From the NCBI RefSeq assembly GCF_014842025.1, contig NZ_JACYUY010000001.1, positions 166,819-230,818 of the forward strand: DNA of 64,000 bases, given 5' to 3'. This document shows positions 33,701 to 41,557 of the stretch, in pieces (position 1 is the stretch's first letter; the number at the start of each line of letters is the position of its first letter). The stretch comes from Massilia sp. CFBP 13721. GTDB taxonomy: Bacteria > Pseudomonadota > Gammaproteobacteria > Burkholderiales > Burkholderiaceae_D. A model generated the notes under the pieces. The model had not been told where the DNA came from and did no database searches. It saw only the letters and a program-made list of their open reading frames with translations. The position numbers and the translations under genes are program-made.

Positions 33701-36198
33701 AGGCCGCCGGCGCCCTTGACGCCGCCGAAGCAGACAGCCGCCAACGCTACGGCGTGGACGACATGAATGCCTTCCTGCGCGCGCTGGGCGAACTGGAGGC
33801 GCGCCTGCAAGCCGGCGCCGGACCGCAGGCATTGGTGGCCTGGCTGCGTGCGGCGGCCGATCCAATCGCCGCCGCCGCGCTGCTGGCGCGCGCCGCCCCC
33901 GTCATCGAACGCCTGGCCGGGCTCACGCACGACACGCTCGACCTGGCACCGGCCGCGCCGCTGGGTGAGATCGCCGAACTGCTGCGCGACCTGCGCGAGG
34001 GCCTGGACGACCTGCCCGACCTGCTGCCGCCCCTGCGCGCCGTGCACGCGGGCGACCCCGCCTGCGCGATGGCGCTGCGCCGTCTCGACCATTCTCCGGA
34101 AGAATTCGACGCGCTGCTGGCCGACGAAGCGCTGCGCCGCGCCGAGCGGGCCGCGCCCGTGCTGCAAGCCTTTGGCGGCGCCGCGCTGGCCCAGGCGGCA
34201 CGCGCGCTCGCCGCCGGCCAGCGCGAGCTGCTGGCCCTGAATGCCCAGGTGGTGCGCGCCAGCCAGCACGCGCGTTTTGCCCGCAACGTCGCTGTCTCCG
34301 CCGCCTCGGCCGCGGGGCTCGACGACGCCGCCAAGGCGTTTAAAAAGCGCTATGCGGGCGGGCGGCGCGAACTCGAACACGAATTCGGCAAGAGCATGCG
34401 CCACCGCGCCATCCGCGAACTGAGCAGCGGCGATTCCGGCGCCGTCATCAACGACCTCAAGCCGGTCTGGCTGATGAGCCCCCTGTCGGTGTCGGACACG
34501 TTGCCGCTCGCGGCCGACCTGTTCGACGTCGTCATCTTCGACGAAGCGAGCCAGATCCCGGTCGAGGAATCGGTACCGGCCCTGAGCCGCGCGCGCCAGG
34601 TGGTGGTGGTCGGCGACGAGATGCAGCTGCCGCCGACCAGCTTCTTCGCCAGTGGCAGCGCGGGCGAGATCGACGAAATCGAAGTCGAGGAAGAAGGCGA
34701 ACGCATCGCGATCCACCTCGATTCCGACAGCCTGCTGAGCCAGGCCGCGCGCAACCTGCCGGCCACGCTGCTGGCCTGGCACTACCGCAGCCGCCACGAA
34801 GCCTTGATCAGCTTCTCCAATGCCGCCTTCTACGAGGGGCGCCTGGTGACGATTCCCGACCGCGCCATCGAGCAGGCGGGCGAGGCGGCGGCGCCGGTGC
34901 GCTCGGATGCGCCTGACGTCGGCGCGGTGGCCGCCGACAGCCTCGTGGCGCGGCCGGTCAGCTATCACCTGGTGGCGGACGGCGTCTACAGCGAGCGCCG
35001 CAACCTGCCCGAGGCGCAGTACATCGCGCGGATGGTGCGCGAACTGCTGCGCCGCGAAACGCCGCACAGCCTGGGCATCGTCGCCTTTTCGGAAGCCCAG
35101 CAAGGCGCGATCGAGGCGGCGCTCGACGCCCTCGCAGCGGAGGACGCCGACTTCGCCACGCGCCTGGAACGCGAATATGTGCGCGAGGACGACGACGGGT
35201 TCAACGGCCTGTTCGTCAAGAACCTGGAAAACGTGCAGGGCGACGAGCGCGACGTGATCATCCTCAGCATCTGCTATGCCCCCGGGCCGGACGGCAAGAT
35301 GCTGATGACTTTCGGGCCGATCAACGGGCGCGGCGGCGAAAAGCGCCTGAACGTCATCTTCAGCCGTGCGCGCCACCGGATGGCGGTGGTGTCGACGATT
35401 GCGCCGGAAGCGATCACCAACACCCACAACGACGGCGCCGCCGCGCTGCGCGCCTTCCTCCAGTTCGCCCAAGCCAGCAGCGCCGGCCAGTTCGAGCGCG
35501 CCCAGGCCGTCCTCGGCGCCCTGAATGCCGGTGCACGCGACGCCTTCGAGCGCCAGGCCGGCGCCGACAGCATCCGCGACGCCCTGGCGCAAGCGCTGCG
35601 CGAGCGCGGCCACGACGTGCACGTGAACGTCGGCCGCTCGCAGTTCCGCTGCGACCTCGCGATCGCCGCCCCATCCAAGGGTGGCTACGCCCTCGCCCTG
35701 CTGCTCGACAATCCGGGCGAAACGGTGCACGACAGCGCGGAACGTTATGTGTTCCGTCCGGGGATCCTGCGCAGCTTCGGCTGGCGCGTGCTCGACCTGC
35801 CGGGCAAGGACTGGCTCGACGATCCGGAGGCCGTGATCGCGCGCATCGAGGCGATGCTGGCCAGCGGCGAAGACACTGCGCTTGGCGTTGAAGTCGCCGC
35901 AGTGCCGCTGCTGCCGCGTGCATGGGTGATGGAACCGGCGCCAGTCGAGGTCGAGGCTGCGGCTGCGGATACCGGCACGCCCGACCTGGAACGTTCGCTC
36001 GTCTTCCAGGCCGGCAGCTCGCACAAGTTCTGGCGCGCCGCGTTGCGCGGCACGGAACTGACGGTCAGCTACGGCCGCGTCGGCAGTGCCGGCCAGACGC
36101 TGGCGAAGAACTTCGAGAGCAGCGACCGCGCCGCGCGCGAGATGGAAAAGCTGGTGGCGGAAAAGCTGCGCAAGGGGTACACCGAGCTTCACCAATAA
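30718..36198 (+). CDS. Giant DUF4011 / SF1 helicase / Vsr-like nuclease / WGR protein with pseudokinase-like N-terminus
   Basis: An 1826-residue multidomain protein. Residues 1-225 resemble a protein-kinase C-lobe without catalytic residues (ALHADGKVAGLDADEIVL in place of the HRD loop; TDVFALGMTLAALATG; EVNRHERATGVAALATRL). DUF4011 follows (about 245-430, RDRLFDLSRHNRLLHFRP). The SF1 helicase has Walker A GPPGTGKS (645-652), Walker B DEAS (from 1275), VVGDEMQLPPTSFF and motif VI NVIFSRARHRMAVV (about 1545). The two RecA lobes are split by a helical region of about 600 residues. A Vsr/MTES_1575-type nuclease-like domain lies at about 1605-1715 (FRCDLAIAAP, LLLDNPG where ECDG is usual, GWRVLDLPGKDW). 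The C-terminus is a WGR domain (SYGRVGSAGQTLAKNF). Probably DNA-acting; related architectures occur in anti-phage loci. Confidence 0.82.
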   Translation: MNDPIDANLAPPAADLRALIEAQAGMPLPPDDIVRLMLPLFAQVAALHADGKVAGLDADEIVLAAGVLALRRPQGLVPSLAPAAIARIQPHAASSLNIIGALERGRSGDDSLPETQDLALQSDAGAPIARPVYLPGPLSWERLLGHHDELTDVFALGMTLAALATGLDFAMEDDLRQFVTQRRNLFALNPRLHPILAALVVEMTEVNRHERATGVAALATRLRTWRDQPLALDVGRALAGTSGATGRRAAVLTHLRDRLFDLSRHNRLLHFRPTAATVNLTVASVPLVLQVDSIRADDICTWNGAFAADVVAGKPVSLQQWLRFDDQPYLPGALDQLLSDTRRDRAEFGFSNLRLVVAFLRWHNLKEDPDERIVTPLLWLPVELVKRKGVRDHYVLQCADADAEFNPVLRHQLSQLYDIRLPEKVDLETTSLAEIHAGLLAQIRRTEPAVELRLVDKPAIRLVRQKAMQRMQQYQRRKPAAAQRTANSALPPYSYARDDYRPLGQALFERWVRPSPLPQRFEAGAPPLAAPRQPQMAEGAEAREGYVLEESSGHRYAWDVDLTQVTLANFNYKKMSLVRDYAQLLDTPDANPAFDRVFSIEPRAVDTGSPAPLAQSERWNVVASDATQNAAVSLARSERSFIIQGPPGTGKSQTITNLIADYAGRGKRVLFVCEKRAALDVVFSRLRQSALDPLCCLIHDSQTDKKAFIADLKSCYEAWIAQPNDGQALAAQRAALVSELDAHQARINAFEAALAAAPDSLGTSVRALLRRVASLAAPPVASPAVRAALPELASWDAQRELAMRLHRAMRERFGLDSLAAHAFARLAPGLVTDDGAYARVEGLCRDTDALFEQLDPLFANEAGPIGTATPLAQARALAQEAARLMGAGLAAHLDLLDASSGARATLQATRTELAARTAALAEATAATAHWRDKLAPADTAAALALAQELEPSPLRWLQPRWWRLRGELQRRYDFGKHAVQPDYRQVLAALAAEQQAAGALDAAEADSRQRYGVDDMNAFLRALGELEARLQAGAGPQALVAWLRAAADPIAAAALLARAAPVIERLAGLTHDTLDLAPAAPLGEIAELLRDLREGLDDLPDLLPPLRAVHAGDPACAMALRRLDHSPEEFDALLADEALRRAERAAPVLQAFGGAALAQAARALAAGQRELLALNAQVVRASQHARFARNVAVSAASAAGLDDAAKAFKKRYAGGRRELEHEFGKSMRHRAIRELSSGDSGAVINDLKPVWLMSPLSVSDTLPLAADLFDVVIFDEASQIPVEESVPALSRARQVVVVGDEMQLPPTSFFASGSAGEIDEIEVEEEGERIAIHLDSDSLLSQAARNLPATLLAWHYRSRHEALISFSNAAFYEGRLVTIPDRAIEQAGEAAAPVRSDAPDVGAVAADSLVARPVSYHLVADGVYSERRNLPEAQYIARMVRELLRRETPHSLGIVAFSEAQQGAIEAALDALAAEDADFATRLEREYVREDDDGFNGLFVKNLENVQGDERDVIILSICYAPGPDGKMLMTFGPINGRGGEKRLNVIFSRARHRMAVVSTIAPEAITNTHNDGAAALRAFLQFAQASSAGQFERAQAVLGALNAGARDAFERQAGADSIRDALAQALRERGHDVHVNVGRSQFRCDLAIAAPSKGGYALALLLDNPGETVHDSAERYVFRPGILRSFGWRVLDLPGKDWLDDPEAVIARIEAMLASGEDTALGVEVAAVPLLPRAWVMEPAPVEVEAAAADTGTPDLERSLVFQAGSSHKFWRAALRGTELTVSYGRVGSAGQTLAKNFESSDRAAREMEKLVAEKLRKGYTELHQ

Positions 36199-36225
36199 CG
36201 GCAGTGCACGGTATGGGATCATGCC

Positions 36226-36567
36226 GGCTGGTTCGGCCAGCTCCACCACGCCAATAATATCGTTGGCCGACGAGTGTCGCGACCGTAGGGTGGGCTCCGC
36301 CCACGCGTGGCGACGCGTACCGGCCACGTACCGCGTTTCGCCCCGGATCCGTGCGTAACGCGTGGGCAGAGCCCACCCTACGATTTGCGCCTTGCTGGCT
36401 GGTTCGGCAAGCTTTACCACGCCAACGACATCGTTGCCCGACGAATGTCCCGACCGTAGGGTGGGCTCCGCCCACGCGTTGCAATGCATGCAGGCTACGT
36501 ACCGTGTTTCGACCCGGATCCGTGCGTAACGCGTGGGCGGAGCCCACCCTACAACTTCAATGCCAGC
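36226..36567. repeat. Tandem 171-bp repeat containing GTAGGGTGGGC inverted-repeat elements
   Basis: Two head-to-tail copies, 36226-36396 and 36397-36567, start at GGCTGGTTCGGC and differ at scattered positions. Each contains one element bounded by GTAGGGTGGGCTC and its near complement (36286-36381 and 36456-36552). The block fills most of the 419-base gap between the helicase and pirin genes. A short related hairpin (GTAGGTGGGTGGAGCCCACC) lies at 36592-36611. No gene is seen in the gap. Confidence 0.85.
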
Positions 36568-36617
36568 GTTGACCAACGACCGCGCGGTTCGTAGGTGGGT
36601 GGAGCCCACCTACGCTC

Positions 36618-37319
36618 TTAACGCGGCAGGTCGAACAACAAGACCTCGGCATCCGCCGCGCCATCCAGGCTGACCTGCGCCTCGTCATCGATCCGCACCG
36701 CATCCCCGGCCTTGAGCGCCACGCCATTCACGTTCAGCGCGCCGCGCGCCACGTGGATGTAGCCGATCCGCCCCGGCTGCAGCGGGAAACTCACCGTGTC
36801 GTCCCCATCCAGGATCGCCGCGTAGATCGACGCATCCTGGCGGATCGAGACCGAACCTTCGCGGCCATCGTTCGATGCCACCACGCGCAGGCGGCCGGTT
36901 TTCGAGGCGGCGTCGAAGTGTTTTTCTTCGTAGCCGGCCGGGGCGCCGAGTTCATTCGGCTGGATCCAGATCTGCAGGAAGTGGACCGGCTCGGTCTTCG
37001 AGTGATTGAATTCGCTGTGCACCACGCCCTTGCCGGCGCTCATGCGCTGGACGTCGCCGTAGCGCAGCACGGAACCGTTACCCATGCTGTCCTTGTGTTC
37101 CAGCGCGCCGTCGAGCACGTACGAGATGATTTCCATGTCGCGGTGGCCGTGCGAGTCGAAGCCGCGGCCGGCGGACACGCGGTCCTCGTTGATGACGCGC
37201 AGCGGGCCGACGCCCATGTGGGCCGGGTCCTGGTAATGGCCGAACGAAAAGGTGTGTTTCGAATCGAGCCAGCCGAAATTGGCGACGCCGCGGTCTTCGC
37301 TTTTACGTACTTTCAACAT
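36618..37319 (-). CDS. Pirin-family protein
   Basis: A 233-residue bicupin of the pirin/quercetinase family. The N-terminal cupin carries the metal-binding pattern GFDSHGHRDMEIISYVLDG then HKDSMGNGSVLRYGDVQRMS and GVVHSEFNH, giving the three His and one Glu that bind iron. Bacterial pirins such as YhhW act as quercetin 2,3-dioxygenases or redox-sensing regulators; the role here is not known. The C-terminal cupin (LQPGRIGYIHVARGALNVNG) lacks metal ligands, as is normal. Monocistronic, AAGGAGCGCATC ribosome site. Confidence 0.92.
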   Translation of the reverse strand: MLKVRKSEDRGVANFGWLDSKHTFSFGHYQDPAHMGVGPLRVINEDRVSAGRGFDSHGHRDMEIISYVLDGALEHKDSMGNGSVLRYGDVQRMSAGKGVVHSEFNHSKTEPVHFLQIWIQPNELGAPAGYEEKHFDAASKTGRLRVVASNDGREGSVSIRQDASIYAAILDGDDTVSFPLQPGRIGYIHVARGALNVNGVALKAGDAVRIDDEAQVSLDGAADAEVLLFDLPR

Positions 37320-37476
37320 GATGCGCTCCTTTTGTTATCGGCCGTTCGAACGATTCGAACCTCGGCGCCTGTCAGGTCTGGCCGTGCCGTGTTGTGCATG
37401 TGTTGAATTATGCGCGCCCGTCCGGCGAACAAAAAGCGAGTAGTTTGCAGACCTATCATCGAAATTTTCGAACGGC

Positions 37477-38061
37477 TTATTCGTCGGCCCCGTGTGCCCG
37501 CATCGGTTCGCCGATCGCATAGAAGTGGCCGCCGGCCACGTGGTGGATGCTGCGCCATTCGGGACCGGCATCTTCGAAATGCCAGTGCCCGTCGCGAAAC
37601 ACCCGCTCGTCGGCCCAGGCGGCCATCACTTCGCCGATGAACAGGTCGTAGCTGGCCTGGTTGTGCGGTTCGGGCACCAGGCGGCATTCGAGCCAGGCCG
37701 CGCAGCCGGCGACGAAAGGCAGCGTGTCGCCGGCCAGGCGCAACAGTTCGACGCCGGCCTCCGGCAGCTTGTCCGGATGCTCGGCCAGGCTGCGGTTGCC
37801 CACTTCGTTGGTCAGGTCGAGCAGCGCCACGGTCGGCACCTGCACCACGAAGCGGCCGCTGGCCTCGACCAGGGCGCGCGTCCTGACCGCCTTGTCGAGC
37901 ACCACGGTCAGCTTGGGCGGCGCGAAGTCGAGGGCGCAGGCCCAGGCGGCGGCCATGACGTTGTCGATGCCGTCGAAGCGGCTCGAGACCAGCACCGTCG
38001 GGCCATGGTTCAACAGGCGGTAGGCTTTTTCTAACGGGACCGGTTGGATGTGCGGGTTCAT
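37477..38061 (-). CDS. Flavin reductase-like (FMN-binding split barrel) protein
   Basis: A 194-residue protein of the flavin reductase/DIM6-NTAB family. The FMN-binding strand order is visible: HGPTVLVSSRFDGIDNVMAA, then WACALDFAPPKLTVVLDKAV and the late GGHFYAIGEP with its histidine. Members reduce FMN with NAD(P)H or simply bind flavin. ATG 38061 has GGAGAACCC before it and overlaps the stop of the upstream LysR gene by four bases, so regulator and enzyme are co-expressed. Substrate partner unknown. Confidence 0.88.
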   Translation of the reverse strand: MNPHIQPVPLEKAYRLLNHGPTVLVSSRFDGIDNVMAAAWACALDFAPPKLTVVLDKAVRTRALVEASGRFVVQVPTVALLDLTNEVGNRSLAEHPDKLPEAGVELLRLAGDTLPFVAGCAAWLECRLVPEPHNQASYDLFIGEVMAAWADERVFRDGHWHFEDAGPEWRSIHHVAGGHFYAIGEPMRAHGADE

Positions 38062-39002
38062 GGGTTCTCCAAAAAAGGGGTGTGCCTGGCCAGGTGTGGC
38101 TCCAGGTGCAGTTCAAGCGCGAACAGCGCCTCGATCCACTGCGCGAACACGCGCAAGCGCGGATTGGCGATGCGTCCGCGCGGGTAGACCAGCGACACCG
38201 GCATCGGCACGGACGGCAAGTGTGCCAGCACCGCGACCAGCGCGCCGCTCGCCAGGTGCGCCTGCACCATGTAGGCGGCAGCCTGGATCAGCCCCAGGCC
38301 CTGCAGGCCGCAGCTGACGTAGGCGTCGGCGTCGTTGACGGCGATCGCTCCCGCCAGGCGCCGCCGCACCGGTTGGCCGTCGACCATGAAATCCCAGTCG
38401 AAGGGGCGGCCGGTACGTCCCGAGAAGTGGACCACGCCCGTGTGCCGTTCCAGATCGTCGAGGTTCAACGGCGTGCCGTGGCGCGCGAGGTAGGCCGGCG
38501 CCGCGCAGGTGACGAAGGACATGCTGCCGATCTGGCGTCCGATCAGGGCGGAATCATCGAGTTCGCCCACGCGCAGCGCGCAATCGATGCCTTCGCGCGT
38601 CAGGTCGGCCACGCGGTCGCTGAGCGACACCACCAGTTCGATGCCCGGATATTGCGCGTGGAATTCGCCGATGCGCGGCACCACCACCCGGCGGCCGACG
38701 GCGCCGGGGAGCGCCACGCGCAGGCGCCCTTGCGGACTGCCCGCCGTGCCGCGGTATGGCGCCTCGGCCGCCTCGACCGCCGCCAGGATTTCCAGGCACT
38801 GCGCATAATAGGCGGCGCCGTCGGTGGTGAGCGAAATCGAGCGCGTCGTGCGCAGCAGCAGCTGGGTGCCGAGATAGGCTTCCAGGTTCTGCATGGTGGC
38901 CGTCAACGAGGCGCGTGGCAGGTCCAGCGTTTCGGCGGCGCGTGTGAAACTGCCGGCCTCGACGATGCGGACAAAGGTCTGCATGGCTTTGATGCGGTCC
39001 AT
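38058..39002 (-). CDS. LysR-type transcriptional regulator
   Basis: A 314-residue LysR regulator. The winged helix-turn-helix is residues 1-62 (MDRIKAMQTFVRIVEAGSFT, RAAETLDLPRASLTATMQNL, RTTRSISLTTDG). The effector domain starts at about 92 with GRLRVALPGAVGRRVVVPRI and is of the CrgA-like type. It is co-transcribed with the flavin reductase and divergent from an MFS exporter gene whose start is 105 bases away, the classic layout for control of that exporter. Confidence 0.9.
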   Translation of the reverse strand: MDRIKAMQTFVRIVEAGSFTRAAETLDLPRASLTATMQNLEAYLGTQLLLRTTRSISLTTDGAAYYAQCLEILAAVEAAEAPYRGTAGSPQGRLRVALPGAVGRRVVVPRIGEFHAQYPGIELVVSLSDRVADLTREGIDCALRVGELDDSALIGRQIGSMSFVTCAAPAYLARHGTPLNLDDLERHTGVVHFSGRTGRPFDWDFMVDGQPVRRRLAGAIAVNDADAYVSCGLQGLGLIQAAAYMVQAHLASGALVAVLAHLPSVPMPVSLVYPRGRIANPRLRVFAQWIEALFALELHLEPHLARHTPFLENP

Positions 39003-39107
39003 CGGCGCCTCGATTGTTCATGAAAAGCGAATTGTATAGCAGGACTCAGAGTAATTATCTTTCCAATCACCTGCTCTAGAATGGCCACATCTGAACAAGG
39101 AATCGCC

Positions 39108-40337
39108 ATGACGCCCACCACCGAATCCATTACTGACATCGCTCCCGGCATGACCCGCCTGCTGGCCGTTGCCGCCGGCCTGATCGTCGCCAGCCTGTAC
39201 TACGCCCAGACCCTGGTCGGCCCGATCGCGGCCAGCACCGGCCTGTCGCTCGACGCGGCCGGCCTGATCGTCACGCTGACGCAGGTCGGCTATGCGCTCG
39301 GCCTGCTGTTCATCGTGCCGCTCGGCGACCTGCTGGAAAACCGCAAGCTGGTCTTCGTCCTGCTGCTGGCGACCTCCATCATGCTGGCCGCCGCGGCGTT
39401 CAGCAGCAGCGCCTGGCTGTTCCTGGCGACCTCGCTCGGCATCGGGCTCGGTTCGGTGGCGGCCCAGGTGCTGGTGCCCTTCGCCGCGCACCTGTCGAAA
39501 GAAGCGACCCGCGGCCAAACCGTCGGCAAGGTCGTCAGCGGCCTGCTGCTGGGGATCATGCTGGCGCGGCCGGCGGCAAGCCTGGTCGCGGATCACTTCA
39601 GCTGGCATGCCGTGTACGGCGGCGCCGCAGTCGCCGTCGCGGCGCTTGCCTTCGTGCTGCGCGCGCGCCTGCCGCAGCGCCGGCCCGATTCCGCCCTGCC
39701 GTATCGCCGCCTGATCGGTTCGATGTGGCAACTGCTCACCACCACGCCAGTGCTGCGCCGGCGCGCGGCCTACCACGCGGCCATGTTCGCCTCGTTCAGC
39801 CTGTTCTGGACCGTGGCGCCTTTGGTGCTGGCCAGCCCGCTGTTCGGGCTGTCGCAGACCGGCATCGCCATCTTCGCACTGGTCGGCATGGCCGGCGCGG
39901 TGGCCTCGCCGGTCGCCGGACGCCTGGCCGACGGGGGCCACACGCTGGTCGCCACCGCCGCCGCGCTGTTGCTGGGCGTGGCCGGCTTCGCGCTGCCGCT
40001 GGTGAACCCGGATTCGCGCGCCGTGGCGCTTGGCCTGCTGGTGATCGCGTCGATCGTGCTCGACATGGGCGTGGCGGCCAACCTCGTGCTGGGCCAGCGC
40101 GCCATCTTCGCCCTTGGCGCGGAAGTGCGCAGCCGCTTGAACGGGATTTTCTTTGCCCTGTTCTTCGCCGGCGGCGCGCTCGGTTCGGCGCTCGGCGGCT
40201 GGGTCTATGCGCACCACGGCTGGAACGCGGCGCTGCTGGCGGGGATGGCCTTCCCGGCGCTGGCACTGGCGTACTGGGTCAGCGAATGGGCCGGCGCGCG
40301 CCGAATCACGCGAAGTGCCCGTGTGCCCCTTCGGTAA
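39108..40337 (+). CDS. MFS transporter (drug/sugar efflux type)
   Basis: A 409-residue twelve-helix major facilitator. After a short hydrophilic N-terminus it shows LLAVAAGLIVASLYYAQTLV, the motif A loop LGDLLENRKLVFVL and a late FFALFFAGGALGSALGGWVY. ATG 39108 is chosen because AAGGAATCGCC stands before it; 39081 is in frame but lacks a site. The similarity is to the small-solute exporters often paired with divergent LysR genes, as here. Substrate unknown. Confidence 0.88.
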   Translation: MTPTTESITDIAPGMTRLLAVAAGLIVASLYYAQTLVGPIAASTGLSLDAAGLIVTLTQVGYALGLLFIVPLGDLLENRKLVFVLLLATSIMLAAAAFSSSAWLFLATSLGIGLGSVAAQVLVPFAAHLSKEATRGQTVGKVVSGLLLGIMLARPAASLVADHFSWHAVYGGAAVAVAALAFVLRARLPQRRPDSALPYRRLIGSMWQLLTTTPVLRRRAAYHAAMFASFSLFWTVAPLVLASPLFGLSQTGIAIFALVGMAGAVASPVAGRLADGGHTLVATAAALLLGVAGFALPLVNPDSRAVALGLLVIASIVLDMGVAANLVLGQRAIFALGAEVRSRLNGIFFALFFAGGALGSALGGWVYAHHGWNAALLAGMAFPALALAYWVSEWAGARRITRSARVPLR

Positions 40338-40351
40338 AGGCGCGCTTCACC

Positions 40352-40546
40352 TCAGCCCCGATCGAGCCCGGCTTCCCTGATCTTCTTGTCGGTGTTGTAC
40401 TGGCTGAGCGCGTACACGGCCCAGATCGCGGCGGGCAACCAGCCGATCAGGGTCACCTGCAGGATCAGGCAGATGATGCCGGCCATCGGACGGCCGATCG
40501 TGAAGAAGGTGAGCCACGGAAGAATGAGTGCAATCAGAAAACGCAT
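40352..40546 (-). CDS. YqaE/Pmp3-family small membrane protein
   Basis: A 64-residue protein with two membrane helices. ILPWLTFFTIGRPMAGIICL followed by QVTLIGWLPAAIWAVYAL is the Pmp3/YqaE pattern, although the usual N-terminal PP is replaced by PW. ATG 40546 has an AAGGAGCCCCC ribosome site. Pmp3 proteins affect membrane potential under salt or cold stress. Convergent with the MFS gene, only 14 bases from its stop. Confidence 0.85.
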   Translation of the reverse strand: MRFLIALILPWLTFFTIGRPMAGIICLILQVTLIGWLPAAIWAVYALSQYNTDKKIREAGLDRG

Positions 40547-40634
40547 GGGGGCTCCTTTCGGCCTGGTCGGTGAAACGGTAAAAGATCCGTTCGTGGTGAC
40601 CTTATCACGTATCCCGCAGCTGCCGAGCACTGCA

Positions 40635-41435
40635 TCACGCGAAGCGCGCCAGCTCCTCTTCCGTAAAACCGGCGCGCCGGCGCGCTTCCAGGTTGAACGG
40701 GCCTTTCAGGACTGGCGCCTTGTAGCGCAGCACCAGTTCGTCGTAGGTGGCGCGCAGCGGCAGGCCGCGCGCCTGGCACAGGAAGCCATACCAGCGGTTG
40801 CCGATCTCGACGTGCCCGACTTCGTCGCGCAGGATGATGTCGAGGATGGCGGCCACCGCCGCGTCGCCGGCCTGGGCCAGCTTGGCGCGCAGCGGCGGAA
40901 TCGCGTCTAACCCGCGCGCTTCCAGCGTGCGCGGCACCAGCGCCATGCGCGCCAGTCCGTCGCCCTTGGTTTTCTCGACCATCTCCCACAGGCTGTCGTG
41001 GCCGGCGAAGTCGCCGTAGGCATAGCCCAGCGTGGTCAGGTGCTGGGCCAGCAGCGAAAAGTGGTAAGCCTCTTCCTGTGACACCTGCAGCCAGTCGGCG
41101 TAATAGGCGGCGGGCATGCCGGGAAAGCGCCACAGCGCGTCCAGCGCCAGGTTCATGGCATTGAATTCGATGTGGGCCAGGGCATGCACCAGCATGGCGC
41201 GGCCCTCGACGCTCGCCATCGAACGGCGCCCGACCAGGCGCGGCGGCACCAGTTCAGGCCGCGCCGGACGGCCGGGGATCGCGCCCGTTTCATCGAGCAT
41301 GGCGGCGTTGTCGAGCGTAATTGCGCCGGCTGCAAAAGCCTGCGCGAGTGCGGCGACGCCCGCCGTTTTACGCTGCGGGTCGGTCTCGATCAGGCAGGCG
41401 AGCGCTGCGGCGCGCAGTTCGGGTACGCTTTGCAT
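40635..41435 (-). CDS. DUF455 ferritin-like protein
   Basis: A 266-residue ferritin-fold protein of the DUF455 family. Di-iron ligands are apparent: Glu in EGRAMLVHALAHIEFNAM with its His, then QEEAYHFSLLAQHL, then RDEVGHVEIGNRWYGF. The pattern E..H, E..H, E..H is typical of a diiron oxygenase or tRNA-hydroxylase-like fold. The reaction is unknown. Start ATG 41435 follows no strong ribosome site. Stands alone between the Pmp3 gene and the beta-propeller gene. Confidence 0.88.
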   Translation of the reverse strand: MQSVPELRAAALACLIETDPQRKTAGVAALAQAFAAGAITLDNAAMLDETGAIPGRPARPELVPPRLVGRRSMASVEGRAMLVHALAHIEFNAMNLALDALWRFPGMPAAYYADWLQVSQEEAYHFSLLAQHLTTLGYAYGDFAGHDSLWEMVEKTKGDGLARMALVPRTLEARGLDAIPPLRAKLAQAGDAAVAAILDIILRDEVGHVEIGNRWYGFLCQARGLPLRATYDELVLRYKAPVLKGPFNLEARRRAGFTEEELARFA

Positions 41436-41497
41436 CGTGGTTCTTCGGCGGTCAAAGGCGGCAGTGTAGCAAATGTCGCACCGTCGGGACCCCGGCT

Positions 41498-41526
41498 GTA
41501 GGGTGGACGGGTCTCCCGTCCACGCG
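41498..41526. repeat. Short GTAGGGTGGAC inverted-repeat element
   Basis: GTAGGGTGGACGGGTCTCCC plus GTCCACGCG, an 8-bp stem (GGACGGGT-like arms) of the same GTAGGGTGG family found at 36286, 54099, 55029 and 62896. Confidence 0.6.
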
Positions 41527-41557
41527 TAACCGTAGCGTCCCGCTCGCTTCCCCGAAC

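Noticed and set aside
33265..36609. A 1114-codon open frame on the minus strand opposite the giant helicase
   Set aside because: Shadow of the helicase gene, and its N-terminus is translated from the GTAGGGTGGGC repeats.
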